NCBI GenBank assembly: GCA_036381435.1
Contig: DASVCW010000045.1
Coordinates: 1 to 64,000 of the forward strand
Reading direction: 5' to 3'
DNA: 64,000 bases
Origin: Fodinibius sp036381435
GTDB lineage: Bacteria; Bacteroidota; Rhodothermia; Balneolales; Balneolaceae
Under the pieces are notes generated by a model that saw only the letters and a list, made by a program, of their open reading frames with translations, was not told the DNA's origin and searched no databases. How positions within the stretch are numbered: position 1 is the first letter of the stretch; each line of letters opens with the position of its first letter. The translations under genes and the position numbers were made by a program. Of this stretch, positions 44,544 to 52,967 are shown piece by piece.

Positions 44544-45539
44544 ATGTCGGAAATAAAGCGTGCAGTAATAACAGCAGTGGGTCACTATTTGCCTGAAACT
44601 CGGTTGACTAACAGTGATCTCGAGCAAATGGTAGATACCAATGATGAATGGATCCAAACCAGAACGGGTATTAAGGAACGTCGTATTTTAAAAGATAAAG
44701 ACAAAGCTACGGCTTTTATGGGGGCTGAAGCTGCCAAAGAAATATTGGAGCAACGTGGTATTTCAGCCGATGAAGTTGACCTGATTATTGTAGCAACTGT
44801 AACCCCCGATTACCTGTTTCCCGCTACGGCCTGCCGTGTACAAAATATGATCGGTGCTGCCAACGCCCATGCCTTTGATCTTTCTGCGGCATGTTCAGGA
44901 TTTTTGTTCGCCTTAACTACCGGTGCTAATTTTATTGAATCGGGCCGTGCTAAAAAAGTACTGGTGATCGGCGCCGATAAAATGAGCTCTATTATTGATT
45001 ATACCGATCGTTCAACCTGTATTCTTTTTGGTGATGGAGCCGGAGCGGTATTACTTGAACCATCGGATGATGAAACAGGAATTATTGATTATATCCATCA
45101 TACCGACGGCGATATGGATAATGCACTTTATCAACCCGGCGGCGGTAGTTTGAATCCCGCTACGGAAGACACTGTGGCAGAGGGCCTGCATTATGTGAAG
45201 CAAGACGGACGGTGCGTGTTCAAAAAAGCTACGGTAGGGATGGCTGATGTCGCGGCCGAAATACTGAAAAATAATAATCTTACCGCAGACGACATCGACT
45301 GGTTGGTACCGCATCAGGCGAACTTAAGAATTATTGACGCCACGGCTAACCGAATGGGTTTAGACAGTAAAAAAGTGATGGTTAATATCCAAAATTACGG
45401 AAACACGACAGCGGCTACGATCCCGCTTTGCCTGTATGACTGGAAGGACAAACTTAATCATGGTGATAATTTGATTCTTGCGGCCTTTGGTGGCGGTTAT
45501 ACATGGGGATCAATTTATGTAAAATGGGGGATGAAATAA
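44544..45539 (+). CDS. fabH: beta-ketoacyl-ACP synthase III
   Basis: A 331-residue condensing enzyme that starts fatty-acid chains from acyl-CoA and malonyl-ACP. The catalytic Cys is in LSAACSGFLFAL, the His in VPHQANLRI, and the Asn in NIQNYGNTTAATIP. The N-terminus ITAVGHYLPE is typical. The stop overlaps the fabD start in TAATG. Branched versus straight primer preference cannot be read. Confidence 0.97.
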   Translation: MSEIKRAVITAVGHYLPETRLTNSDLEQMVDTNDEWIQTRTGIKERRILKDKDKATAFMGAEAAKEILEQRGISADEVDLIIVATVTPDYLFPATACRVQNMIGAANAHAFDLSAACSGFLFALTTGANFIESGRAKKVLVIGADKMSSIIDYTDRSTCILFGDGAGAVLLEPSDDETGIIDYIHHTDGDMDNALYQPGGGSLNPATEDTVAEGLHYVKQDGRCVFKKATVGMADVAAEILKNNNLTADDIDWLVPHQANLRIIDATANRMGLDSKKVMVNIQNYGNTTAATIPLCLYDWKDKLNHGDNLILAAFGGGYTWGSIYVKWGMK

Positions 45540-46426
45540 TGGCTACAGCATATCTTTTTCCGGGACAAGGCTCACAATTTGTTGGAATGGGACAGTCTCA
45601 TTACGATGAAAACGCAGCGTTTGCTGAATTAGTAGATCGCGCCAATGATGTTTTAGGGTTTGATCTGAAAGCCATTATGTTTGAAGGGCCGCAGGAAAAA
45701 CTCAAGCAAACTGAATTCACTCAGCCCGCTATTTTTCTTCATTCCATAGCGCTTTATAACACGCTTGAAGCTGCTCCCGATATGGTAGCGGGACACAGCC
45801 TCGGAGAATTTTCTGCCTTGGTAGCTTGCAAAGCGATTGGATTTGATGATGCGCTTAAGATCGTACGCCGCAGAGGTGAACTGATGCAGCAAGCGGGAGA
45901 AAGTAATCCGGGTACGATGGCTGCCATTATTGGTATGGATGATGATGTAGTCGAAAAAGTTTGCACGAAAGCGACAGAAGAAACCGGAAAAGAAGTGATA
46001 GCAGCAAATTATAACTGCCCGGGCCAACTGGTTATTTCGGGTGATGTAGATGCGGTGAAGCGAGCTGTTGAACTGGCCAAAGATGAAGGCTGTCGGCTGG
46101 CGAAAGTACTTCCGGTGAGCGGAGCTTTTCATTCATCACTTATGCAGCCCGCTTTTGACGGACTGAAGAAAGGGCTTGAGTCTCTCGAAATTTCAAAACC
46201 GGTATGTCCGATTTACAGTAATTATACCGCGGAGCCGACAGACGATCCTGAAACGATTAGAAAGAATGTATTAAAGCAGTTGCTGAATCCGGTTCGGTGG
46301 ACTCAAACTTTGCAAAACATGCACAATAATGGTGCAGATTCTTTTGTGGAAGTAGGCCCGGGCAAGGTTTTGCAGGGATTGGTGAAACGTACTTTAAAGG
46401 GTGTGGAGATTGATGGGTATCAGTAA
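45539..46426 (+). CDS. fabD: malonyl-CoA:ACP transacylase
   Basis: A 295-residue alpha/beta hydrolase-like transferase that loads malonyl onto ACP. The entry motif is FPGQGSQFVGMG; the nucleophilic Ser is in AGHSLGEFSALV; the active-site His is in SGAFHSSLM. The long in-frame start at 45503 lies inside fabH; I chose ATG 45539, where the conserved sequence begins, overlapping the fabH stop by one base. Confidence 0.96.
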   Translation: MATAYLFPGQGSQFVGMGQSHYDENAAFAELVDRANDVLGFDLKAIMFEGPQEKLKQTEFTQPAIFLHSIALYNTLEAAPDMVAGHSLGEFSALVACKAIGFDDALKIVRRRGELMQQAGESNPGTMAAIIGMDDDVVEKVCTKATEETGKEVIAANYNCPGQLVISGDVDAVKRAVELAKDEGCRLAKVLPVSGAFHSSLMQPAFDGLKKGLESLEISKPVCPIYSNYTAEPTDDPETIRKNVLKQLLNPVRWTQTLQNMHNNGADSFVEVGPGKVLQGLVKRTLKGVEIDGYQ

Positions 46427-46427
46427 A

Positions 46428-46531
46428 GTGTAGTCCACTTTTAGATTATCCGGGGGGCGACTGCGTCGAGACATGAGAACTTTAAGTTATTTATAAAATA
46501 AGGTGTAGGCCATTTGGGAAATGGACTACAC
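46428..46531. repeat. inverted repeat element between fabD and fabG
   Basis: GTGTAGTCCActTT (from 46428) and AAATGGACTACAC (46519-46531) form its ends, and CCATTT-GGG-AAATGG makes a terminal hairpin. It begins 2 bases after the fabD stop. It looks like another dispersed palindrome unit (single copy in this window), and the operon transcript must cross it. Confidence 0.75.
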
Positions 46532-46555
46532 GTACCTTTAAACATTATTAAAATT

Positions 46556-47305
46556 ATGAGTTTATCACTTGAAGGAAAAACAGCGCTGGTAACAGGTGGC
46601 AGCCGGGGAATTGGTCGTGCTATTGCGTTAACCCTTGCCGAATATGGCGCTGATGTGGCTATTACTTTTGCCCATTCAACCGATGCAGCCGATGAAGTTA
46701 AAAAAGAAATTGAAGCCAAAGGCCGAAAAGCAAAAGCCATTCAGGCTGATGCGGTGAATTTTGACAGGGCTGAGGAAGTGATTTCAGAAATTAAAGAAGA
46801 CTGGGGTAAATTGGATATCTTGGTCAATAATGCAGGCATCACTCGTGATAATCTCATCCTTCGAATGAATGAAGAGCAATGGGATCAGGTTATTGATACC
46901 AATTTGAAGAGCATTTTTAATTATAGCAAAGCTGTTGCCAAACCGATGATGCGAAACCGGGGCGGGTCTATCATTAATATCAGCTCGGTGGTGGGATTGA
47001 GCGGTAATGCCGGCCAAAGCAATTACGCAGCCTCAAAAGCAGGAATTGTGGGCTTCACAAAGTCGTATGCGAAAGAACTGGCCTCGCGAAATATCAGGGC
47101 TAATGTGGTTGCTCCGGGATACATCACCACAGAAATGACTGAAAGCCTGGATGAGAAAGTGCTCGAGATGATTGAATCGGAAACGCCGCTCGGCCGTCCC
47201 GGGGATGCAGATGAAGTGGCCCAGGCCGTTGCCTTTTTGGCATCCGACATCAGCTCGTACATCACGGGAGAAACGATCCGTGTTGATGGTGGAATGGCCA
47301 TGTAA
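46556..47305 (+). CDS. fabG: 3-oxoacyl-ACP reductase
   Basis: A 249-residue short-chain dehydrogenase, the NADPH-dependent reduction step of fatty-acid elongation. The cofactor loop is TGGSRGIGRAIA, NNAGITRDNLI follows, and catalytic Ser-Tyr-Lys are in ISSVVG and SNYAASKAG. The C-terminus ends ITGETIRVDGGMAM as usual for FabG. An upstream in-frame ATG at 46514 falls in the repeat; ATG 46556 starts the fold. Confidence 0.97.
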   Translation: MSLSLEGKTALVTGGSRGIGRAIALTLAEYGADVAITFAHSTDAADEVKKEIEAKGRKAKAIQADAVNFDRAEEVISEIKEDWGKLDILVNNAGITRDNLILRMNEEQWDQVIDTNLKSIFNYSKAVAKPMMRNRGGSIINISSVVGLSGNAGQSNYAASKAGIVGFTKSYAKELASRNIRANVVAPGYITTEMTESLDEKVLEMIESETPLGRPGDADEVAQAVAFLASDISSYITGETIRVDGGMAM

Positions 47306-47314
47306 GTATAAAAC

Positions 47315-47418
47315 CTAACAGCGTGCCAGTGGTTTTCTGGTTCCTGTTAGCGTTTTTACAATCAACGCATTCTTTCTGCCAACGCTGTCAGGCCCCGAAA
47401 AGCTCGGGGCGCTTACAG
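47315..47418. repeat. dispersed palindromic repeat, family B copy 2 (inverted)
   Basis: CTAACAG...CCAG...CTGG...CTGTTAG at 47315-47350 is the reverse complement of the 33403 unit, with G-to-A and C-to-T changes in both outer arms that preserve pairing. A second hairpin with GGCCCCGA/TCGGGGC follows to 47418. It fills the fabG-acpP gap. Confidence 0.9.
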
Positions 47419-47544
47419 GTTGGCTCAAACCGAAATTATTTGCCGTTGTTAAAAGTGTATTTTTATCAATTTTAATTGTATGTTCTGCCCATGCTTTACG
47501 CAGTCAGACATCTATAACTAAAAATAAGCTAAAAAATAACCGTT

Positions 47545-47781
47545 ATGTCACAAGACGTTGAATCAAAAGTAAAAGCAATAATCGTTGACAAATTAGGCGT
47601 TGACGAATCAGAAGTTACGCACGAAGCTAATTTCACTAACGACCTTGGTGCTGATTCTCTGGATACTGTTGAACTCATCATGGAATTTGAAAAAGAATTC
47701 GATATCAGCATTCCTGATGAAGATGCAGAAAATATTGCTACTGTAGGCAATGCTGTTGATTATCTAAAGGAAAAAGTATAA
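47545..47781 (+). CDS. acpP: acyl carrier protein
   Basis: A 78-residue acidic four-helix carrier. The phosphopantetheine attachment Ser38 lies in GADSLDTVELIMEFE. The C-terminal ENIATVGNAVDYL helix is typical. It sits between fabG and fabF as in most bacteria, with a 239-bp upstream gap that probably holds its own promoter. Confidence 0.98.
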   Translation: MSQDVESKVKAIIVDKLGVDESEVTHEANFTNDLGADSLDTVELIMEFEKEFDISIPDEDAENIATVGNAVDYLKEKV

Positions 47782-47827
47782 AGTTACTTAGTTTAAACTA
47801 AATTATATTACACGCTAACCAATTAGC

Positions 47828-49072
47828 ATGTCAAATCGTAGAGTTGTCATTACCGGAATTGGTGCGCTTACCCCTGTGGGTAAAACAGCACCAGAATTCT
47901 GGAATGGATTAGTATCAGGAAAGAGTGGCGCTCAGACTATTGAGCATTTCGATACCACCGATTTCCCCACAAAATTCGCAGCCCAGATAGATGATTACGA
48001 CGAATTAAATTATTTCGATCGTAAAGAGGCCCGGCGTCTGGATAAAGTTTGTCAGTATGCCTTGATCGCTGCTGACGAAGCCATCAAAGACACGGGTCTT
48101 GATCTTGATGAGATCAATAAAGATGATATTGCGGTAATTGTGGGTACGGGAATTGGGGGTATGGTCACTTTTTATGATCAGTCCGTGTCATTCCATCAGC
48201 GGGGCCCGCGTGGGGTTTCTCCATTTTTTATTCCCATGTTAATTCCGGATATGGTAGCGGGACAGATTTCCATCAAATATGGATTTCGAGGTCCCAATTT
48301 CTGTGCGGTTTCTGCTTGTGCCACCGGTTCGCATAATATTGCACTGGCATACGATTCTATCAAAAACGGTCAGTGTGATATGGCTGTTTCCGGCGGGTCA
48401 GAGGCTCCGGTTTCTAAAATTGGTGTCGCGGGCTTCAACTCAATGCGAGCGATGTCAACCCGTAATGATGATCCTCAAACCGCTTCCCGTCCGTTTGATA
48501 AAAACCGTGATGGATTTGTTTTGGGTGAGGGCTCCGGCATTATGTTTTTGGAGGAATACGAGCATGCCAAAGAGCGCGGGGCACGAATCTACGGTGAGAT
48601 TGCAGGTTATGGTTTATCTGCCGATGCTCATCACATTACTGCACCCGATCCCGATGGTAAAGGGGTAATTTTGGCGCTGAACCGTGCACTTGAATCAGCA
48701 GGCATTGAGCCGACAGATGTTGATCACATCAATATGCATGGAACATCTACTCCGTTGGGAGACATTGCCGAGACTAACTCGATTAAGAAAGTGTTCGGTG
48801 ATCATGCTTACAAAATCAACCACAACTCTACCAAGTCCATGACGGGTCATACTTTGGGGGCGGCGGGAGCCATCGAGGCTTTAGCAACTATGCTGGCCAT
48901 TTATCACGGCACCATTCCACCCACCATAAATTATGAAACCCCCGATGAGGAGTGTGATTTAAACTATACAGTGAACGAAGCTCAGGTTCGCAATATTGAC
49001 TATGCTTTAAATAACGCATTCGGATTCGGAGGGCATAATACTGCTCTCGTTTTTAAAAAGTTCGAAGAATAA
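47828..49072 (+). CDS. fabF: beta-ketoacyl-ACP synthase II
   Basis: A 414-residue elongating condensing enzyme. The catalytic Cys is in VSACATGSHN; the two His are in HGTSTPLGD and TGHTLGAAG, and the Lys in NSTKSMTGH. The start RRVVITGIGALTPVG is typical. It follows acpP by 46 bases and is followed by rnc after 3 bases. Confidence 0.98.
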   Translation: MSNRRVVITGIGALTPVGKTAPEFWNGLVSGKSGAQTIEHFDTTDFPTKFAAQIDDYDELNYFDRKEARRLDKVCQYALIAADEAIKDTGLDLDEINKDDIAVIVGTGIGGMVTFYDQSVSFHQRGPRGVSPFFIPMLIPDMVAGQISIKYGFRGPNFCAVSACATGSHNIALAYDSIKNGQCDMAVSGGSEAPVSKIGVAGFNSMRAMSTRNDDPQTASRPFDKNRDGFVLGEGSGIMFLEEYEHAKERGARIYGEIAGYGLSADAHHITAPDPDGKGVILALNRALESAGIEPTDVDHINMHGTSTPLGDIAETNSIKKVFGDHAYKINHNSTKSMTGHTLGAAGAIEALATMLAIYHGTIPPTINYETPDEECDLNYTVNEAQVRNIDYALNNAFGFGGHNTALVFKKFEE

Positions 49073-49075
49073 TAA

Positions 49076-49825
49076 ATGTTTGAAAAGCTTAGATCATATT
49101 TTAAAACTGATTTAGAATTACCATCTGAGCACGAACAACGAATTAGAGATTTAGAAGGGATTGTCGGTGCATCAATCGACAATCCCTTTATTTATATCAG
49201 GGCACTCAGCCATCGTTCAACCCTGGTTGATGATAATCTCACCTCCGCCGATTCCTATGAGCGACTTGAATTTTTGGGTGATGCAGTTCTTGACCTTATT
49301 GTTACAGAGATTATTTTTGATCTTTTTCCCAGTAAGGATGAAGGTTTTTTAACCAAACTGCGGGCGAAATTAGTGAATGGTGATACCCTGGCTTTTTATG
49401 CTCAAAAACTGGAATTGAGTGACCTGATGCTTTTAGGCAAGCGTGTACGCGGCCAGGGAATAGAGCAATCAAAGAGCGTGCTGGCTGATGTTTTCGAAGC
49501 ATTAACCGGAGCTCTGTATCTCGATGCCGGTTATGAACCCGCATCAAAATTTGTACGAAGCGTTATTGAACGTTTTATAGATTTCGATACGATAACCGGA
49601 GAGTTAGATAATTATAAAAGCCTTCTGCTCGAATTTGCCCAAGCACGGCAGATGGAAATTCCCACCTATAATGTTATTTCCGAGACAGGTCCCGATCACG
49701 ATAAAACTTTTGAAATAGAGGTATTGGTTGATGAAAGACCGGTAGCCAAGGGGGTTGGGAAAAGCAAAAAAGAAGCTGAACAGCTGGCGGCTCAAAGCGC
49801 GCTTGGGTTGCTGGAGACTAATTAG
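49076..49825 (+). CDS. rnc: ribonuclease III
   Basis: A 249-residue double-strand-specific RNase for rRNA and mRNA processing. The signature is RLEFLGDAVLDLIVTE, with the second acidic cluster DVFEALTGALYLD. The double-stranded RNA-binding domain is at about residues 175-245 (NYKSLLLEFAQ through KSKKEAEQLAAQSAL). It begins 3 bases after fabF, so it is co-translated with the fab operon. Confidence 0.97.
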   Translation: MFEKLRSYFKTDLELPSEHEQRIRDLEGIVGASIDNPFIYIRALSHRSTLVDDNLTSADSYERLEFLGDAVLDLIVTEIIFDLFPSKDEGFLTKLRAKLVNGDTLAFYAQKLELSDLMLLGKRVRGQGIEQSKSVLADVFEALTGALYLDAGYEPASKFVRSVIERFIDFDTITGELDNYKSLLLEFAQARQMEIPTYNVISETGPDHDKTFEIEVLVDERPVAKGVGKSKKEAEQLAAQSALGLLETN

Positions 49826-49826
49826 C

Positions 49827-49911
49827 CCCATCATACGGCTGGTTTTGCCGTCCGATGATAGGGTGATTCAATTAAGATTGGCTGGCCTTTCGAACCCGTC
49901 CGACTGCGGAA
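49827..49911. repeat. dispersed palindromic repeat, family E copy 2
   Basis: CCATCATACGGCTGGTTTTG, then CCGTCCGATGATAGGG and CTTTCGAACCCGTCCGACTG, the same order of words as at 41825-41903. It begins directly after the rnc stop. Confidence 0.8.
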
Positions 49912-49940
49912 CCAGTGGTTATGACGGCACCTGCTACCAT

Positions 49941-49977
49941 AAAAAAAGCCCGGCAAGAAATTTATTCTTACCGGGCT
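49941..49977 (-). terminator. intrinsic terminator for minus-strand transcription
   Basis: GCCCGG (49948-49953) and AAGAA (49955-49959) pair with TTCTT (49965-49969) and CCGGGC (49971-49976). A seven-A run on the left (49941-49947) gives a T tail only on the minus strand, where no annotated gene lies upstream. Confidence 0.75.
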
Positions 49978-50115
49978 CATCATCTTCCAGCTGCGCTCTG
50001 AGTAAAATAGCTTATCGTCGGTTATCCATTTTGTCTTCTCTTGCTGAATAATCGGACTTCCAATTTCTATCCTTAATAAGCTTCTCTCGTTTTATTTTAT
50101 CTCTCTCTTAAGTCT
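49941..50115 (-). ncRNA. candidate small RNA in the rnc-rsbR gap
   Basis: On the minus strand TTGTCA (plus 50144-50149), 16 bases, and TATACT (plus 50122-50127) form a sigma-70-like promoter. About 170 bases downstream is the hairpin with its T tail. A 31-codon Lys/Arg-rich frame inside has no start codon, so I favour a non-coding RNA. It is not 6S, SRP, RNase P or tmRNA by any motif I can see. The rest of the 851-bp gap (49826-50676) holds the family E and B repeats. Confidence 0.4.
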
Positions 50116-50320
50116 GATAGTAGTATAGGTGAAAGCAGGGAATTGACAAATAGAATTTCTTTTGAACCTTTTGTACTATTTTTTAAAAAAGGAATGTCTG
50201 TATTTTTATCCATAGCAGTCAGATGTTTTGGAAATTTTTCTAACTAAAGTGAGTTTGAGATAAGCAGAGGCTCCTTTTGGAAACCATTTTTTATATCGAA
50301 TTAAAGATTTAAAAAAGGCT

Positions 50321-50405
50321 GTAAGTATCCTGAAACTTTCGGGGCCTTTGAGTGTTGTTTACTAAGACACTGACATGAACCAGAAACTCACTGGTACGCT
50401 GTCAG
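50321..50405. repeat. dispersed palindromic repeat, family B copy 3
   Basis: CTGACA (50369-50374), CCAG (50379-50382), CTGG (50390-50393) and CTGTCAG (50398-50404) follow the copy 1 layout at the same orientation. Left of it GGGGCCTTTGAGTG resembles the spacer part of the family. It lies about 270 bp before rsbR. Confidence 0.85.
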
Positions 50406-50676
50406 GTCATAATTCCATTTTTGGCCGCACAACAAATTCAAGGTTAAACAAATTATATGTTTTCTTGTAATAAGTCTATGTGTAGTAATTACAACAAGAT
50501 AAGCCCGATAAAAAGTTAAATTATTTGTGAAGAAAACTTCTTCAAATTTGTAATATAAATTCGTACAGCGATTTAATAGTAATAGTTACTTCGTTTGGTA
50601 TTTGTGTTTGTTATAATTTCGTTCGTGATTTTCAAAAACTTGAAGAAGGATCCTGTAAAATAACATATCATATAAC

Positions 50677-51624
50677 ATGGCTAAAAAGAACGAGCAATCA
50701 GAAGAAAATACCCCCGATCTTAAAGAAGAAAAGTATCCTGTTATTCCCGGTCCGCCCGATGAATCTACATCAACCTTATTAAAAGAACTGGTAAAGCATT
50801 TGCGCCAGAAAAGAAGCGGATTGAGGCAGGAGTGGGCGGAGAGAATTCAGAAGGCAGAATTTCTTACGGCAATGACCGAAAAAGAGATTTTAGCAGAAGC
50901 TACTTCTATTTACGATAACTATGTGGAAGCACTTGAAACCGGTACATATGAAGCCTTACGGGCTTATGCGCGGGATCTTTCCGAACGGATTATTCCACGT
51001 GGAGTAGAAACGCATGAAGTAGTTGGAATTGTACTTTTACTGCGTGATGTTCTGGCCCGGTCTCTCTTTTCAAAATACCGGGATGATTTCAGTAAACTTA
51101 ACCGTATACTGGACGCATATGAGCCGGCGGCAAACCGAATTGCCAACACTGTGGCTGTAGGTTTTGTGCAGGAGCGCGAACGTGTAATCCGAAAACAACA
51201 AGAGTCCATCCGGGAGCTTTCTACCCCGGTACTACAGGTGCGTGAAAGGCTGCTTATTCTGCCTATTATCGGTAGTATGGATGCTCAAAGAGCTAAACAG
51301 TTAACTGAGCAGCTTCTGCAGGCCATTCGAAGAAACCGGGCCAAAGTTGTTGTAATTGACATTACGGGTGTGGCTGCGATGGACGGTAAGGTAGCCAATC
51401 ACTTGTTGGTAAAAACAGTTGACGCTTCCAGTCTGCTTGGTGCCAATGTAATCGTAACCGGCCTCTCAGCCGAGATAGCCCAGACACTGGTTACCACCGG
51501 CGTTGATCTTGCAAAAATTATTACTGTGGGTGACTTGCAGGGTGGTATTGAAGAAGCAGAACGCAAGCTCGGTTATCGTGTTCAAAAAATGGACCAAAAC
51601 CAGCAACAGAATATTATAAATTGA
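50677..51624 (+). CDS. rsbR: stressosome scaffold/sensor RsbR
   Basis: A 315-residue protein: a Lys/Glu-rich tail, an RsbRD-type N-terminal helical domain (about residues 35-165) and a STAS domain (about 190-305). The STAS domain reads LPIIGSMDAQRAK...VVVIDITGVAAMDGKVANH. Where Bacillus RsbRA has the RsbT-phosphorylated Thr171 and Thr205, this protein has Ala203 and Gly237, at the same 34-residue spacing (alignment from memory). The N-domain shows no globin or PAS pattern, so the sensed signal is unknown. TAATTTCG about 60 bp upstream may be the -7 element. First gene of the locus. Confidence 0.88.
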   Translation: MAKKNEQSEENTPDLKEEKYPVIPGPPDESTSTLLKELVKHLRQKRSGLRQEWAERIQKAEFLTAMTEKEILAEATSIYDNYVEALETGTYEALRAYARDLSERIIPRGVETHEVVGIVLLLRDVLARSLFSKYRDDFSKLNRILDAYEPAANRIANTVAVGFVQERERVIRKQQESIRELSTPVLQVRERLLILPIIGSMDAQRAKQLTEQLLQAIRRNRAKVVVIDITGVAAMDGKVANHLLVKTVDASSLLGANVIVTGLSAEIAQTLVTTGVDLAKIITVGDLQGGIEEAERKLGYRVQKMDQNQQQNIIN

Positions 51625-51636
51625 AGAAACTAATCC

Positions 51637-52005
51637 ATGAAGGTCCCAATCCTTAAACAGGGAAATTATCTCATCGCCTCTGTACAATCATCTCTTAACG
51701 ATAATGAGCTTTTGCAGCTTAGAAATGACCTGGTAGAAAGAATTTCTACGGTAAGGGCTAAAGGCGTTATCATCGATGTTACTGTGCTTGATGTGATGGA
51801 TTCCTTTGCAACCAGAATTCTGCAAGACATTGCTCAGATGATTCGCCTAAGAGGAGCTCCTACCGTACTTGTAGGGATCCAGCCTGATGTTGCCTTTGCC
51901 ATGGTTCAGTTAGGTTTAAACCTGGGAGCCCTTAAAACTGCTCTTGATTTAGAAGAAGGCCTGGCTTTGTTAGATAAGGACATAAAAGAAAAAGAAGTTA
52001 ATTGA
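51637..52005 (+). CDS. rsbS: stressosome STAS protein RsbS
   Basis: A 122-residue single STAS domain protein. It starts VPILKQGNYLIASVQ and contains VIIDVTVLDVMDSFATRIL; Ser56 in MDSFA matches the Ser59 of Bacillus RsbS, which RsbT phosphorylates to release it from the stressosome. GIQPDVAFAMVQLGL matches the C-terminal half. It begins 12 bases after rsbR, so the two are co-transcribed. Unlike in most RST modules, rsbT does not follow directly. Confidence 0.93.
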   Translation: MKVPILKQGNYLIASVQSSLNDNELLQLRNDLVERISTVRAKGVIIDVTVLDVMDSFATRILQDIAQMIRLRGAPTVLVGIQPDVAFAMVQLGLNLGALKTALDLEEGLALLDKDIKEKEVN

Positions 52006-52520
52006 AACAAAATCTGACAGGTTAATCAGAACTTCTTTTCTCTCTGTCTATTCTTAAAAATTGCGGAAGAATCTCGGATGGCTGCTAATAAAATGGCATA
52101 CAAATGCTGCCTCAAGCTCTCCCGCATTAAGATTTAATAATAATGGAAAAAATTGCCAGATGGCTTTTTCTTTTGAAGGTAAAATTGCAAAATTAAATAG
52201 TGGCGAGGGATAACTCCTAAGGGATCTTAAGCCAGTACAGATTTTATCTTTAATTAGGTTATCATTTGTTATCACATTTGAGGTCCCTCTTCTCCAGGCA
52301 GTTGTCGGAGTCATCGGGATGAAAAGATGTGGAAGCAAGAATTTCAATCATGCAAGTATAGTAAAGTTTGCAGAGTTGAAAACTTCAAATCTCTTAAAAA
52401 AGATTTGAAAAATATTTTAAAATAATTTTGTATCTAAAATTGATAAGCTAACTTTTAACAGCTTAACAGCTTAACAGCTTAACAGCTTAACAGCTTAAGC
52501 GATAACTGATTTACTGTGTG
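52006..52520. other. 515-bp gap splitting rsbS from rsbT
   Basis: No gene recognised. A 97-codon minus-strand frame at 52054-52347 has no known domain and is not called. The last 65 bases hold an 8-bp tandem repeat. rsbRS and rsbT usually overlap or touch, so this space looks like an insertion or the remnant of one. Confidence 0.75.
52457..52496. repeat. 8-bp tandem repeat (AACAGCTT)x5 upstream of rsbT
   Basis: Five perfect AACAGCTT copies end 24 bases before the rsbT ATG, preceded by CTAACTTTT. Slippage would alter the spacing or structure of the rsbT leader without touching the coding frame. Confidence 0.93.
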
Positions 52521-52967
52521 ATGAAAAATAAGGCATCTAAAACAGGCAATGAAGGCAAATCAGCTCTTGCTGCCAAAAAGATATTTATCAGTAAAGACAG
52601 TGATTTGATCGCCATTCGAAAATATGGGCGGGAAATGGCGGCTGCCATAGGACATTCAAAAACCGGTCAAACTCTAATTGTTACGGCTTTATCAGAAATT
52701 TGTAGAAATATTCTTGAGTATGCCGGTAATGGTGAAGTGATTCTGGAGTATAAAAACAAGAATCAGAAAAAGTGCCTCTACATAACCGCCATAGATAGCG
52801 GGCCGGGTATTGATGATATTAACAGCGCCTTAAAAGATGGTTTTACTACGGGAAAGGGAATGGGCATGGGCCTGTCGGGTACCAAAAGAATTATGGACGA
52901 ATTTGACATAGAATCGGACCCGGGGACCGGAACAACCATTAAAATGTGTAAGTATTTGAACAATTGA
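52521..52967 (+). CDS. rsbT: switch kinase RsbT
   Basis: A 148-residue GHKL-fold serine kinase that phosphorylates RsbS/RsbR and then binds its output partner. The N box is SEICRNILEYAGNG; the G1 box DSGPGID; the G2 box TGKGMGMGLSGTKR; and the last segment GTGTTIKM. The GTG at 52518 directly precedes the ATG at 52521, and the ATG is preferred. Its last four bases overlap the start of rsbX. A short charged N-terminal extension precedes the core. Confidence 0.92.
   Translation: MKNKASKTGNEGKSALAAKKIFISKDSDLIAIRKYGREMAAAIGHSKTGQTLIVTALSEICRNILEYAGNGEVILEYKNKNQKKCLYITAIDSGPGIDDINSALKDGFTTGKGMGMGLSGTKRIMDEFDIESDPGTGTTIKMCKYLNN

Noticed and set aside
52054..52347. 97-codon minus-strand frame between rsbS and rsbT
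   Set aside because: No domain, signal or ribosome site is recognisable, and it is antisense within a signalling operon.
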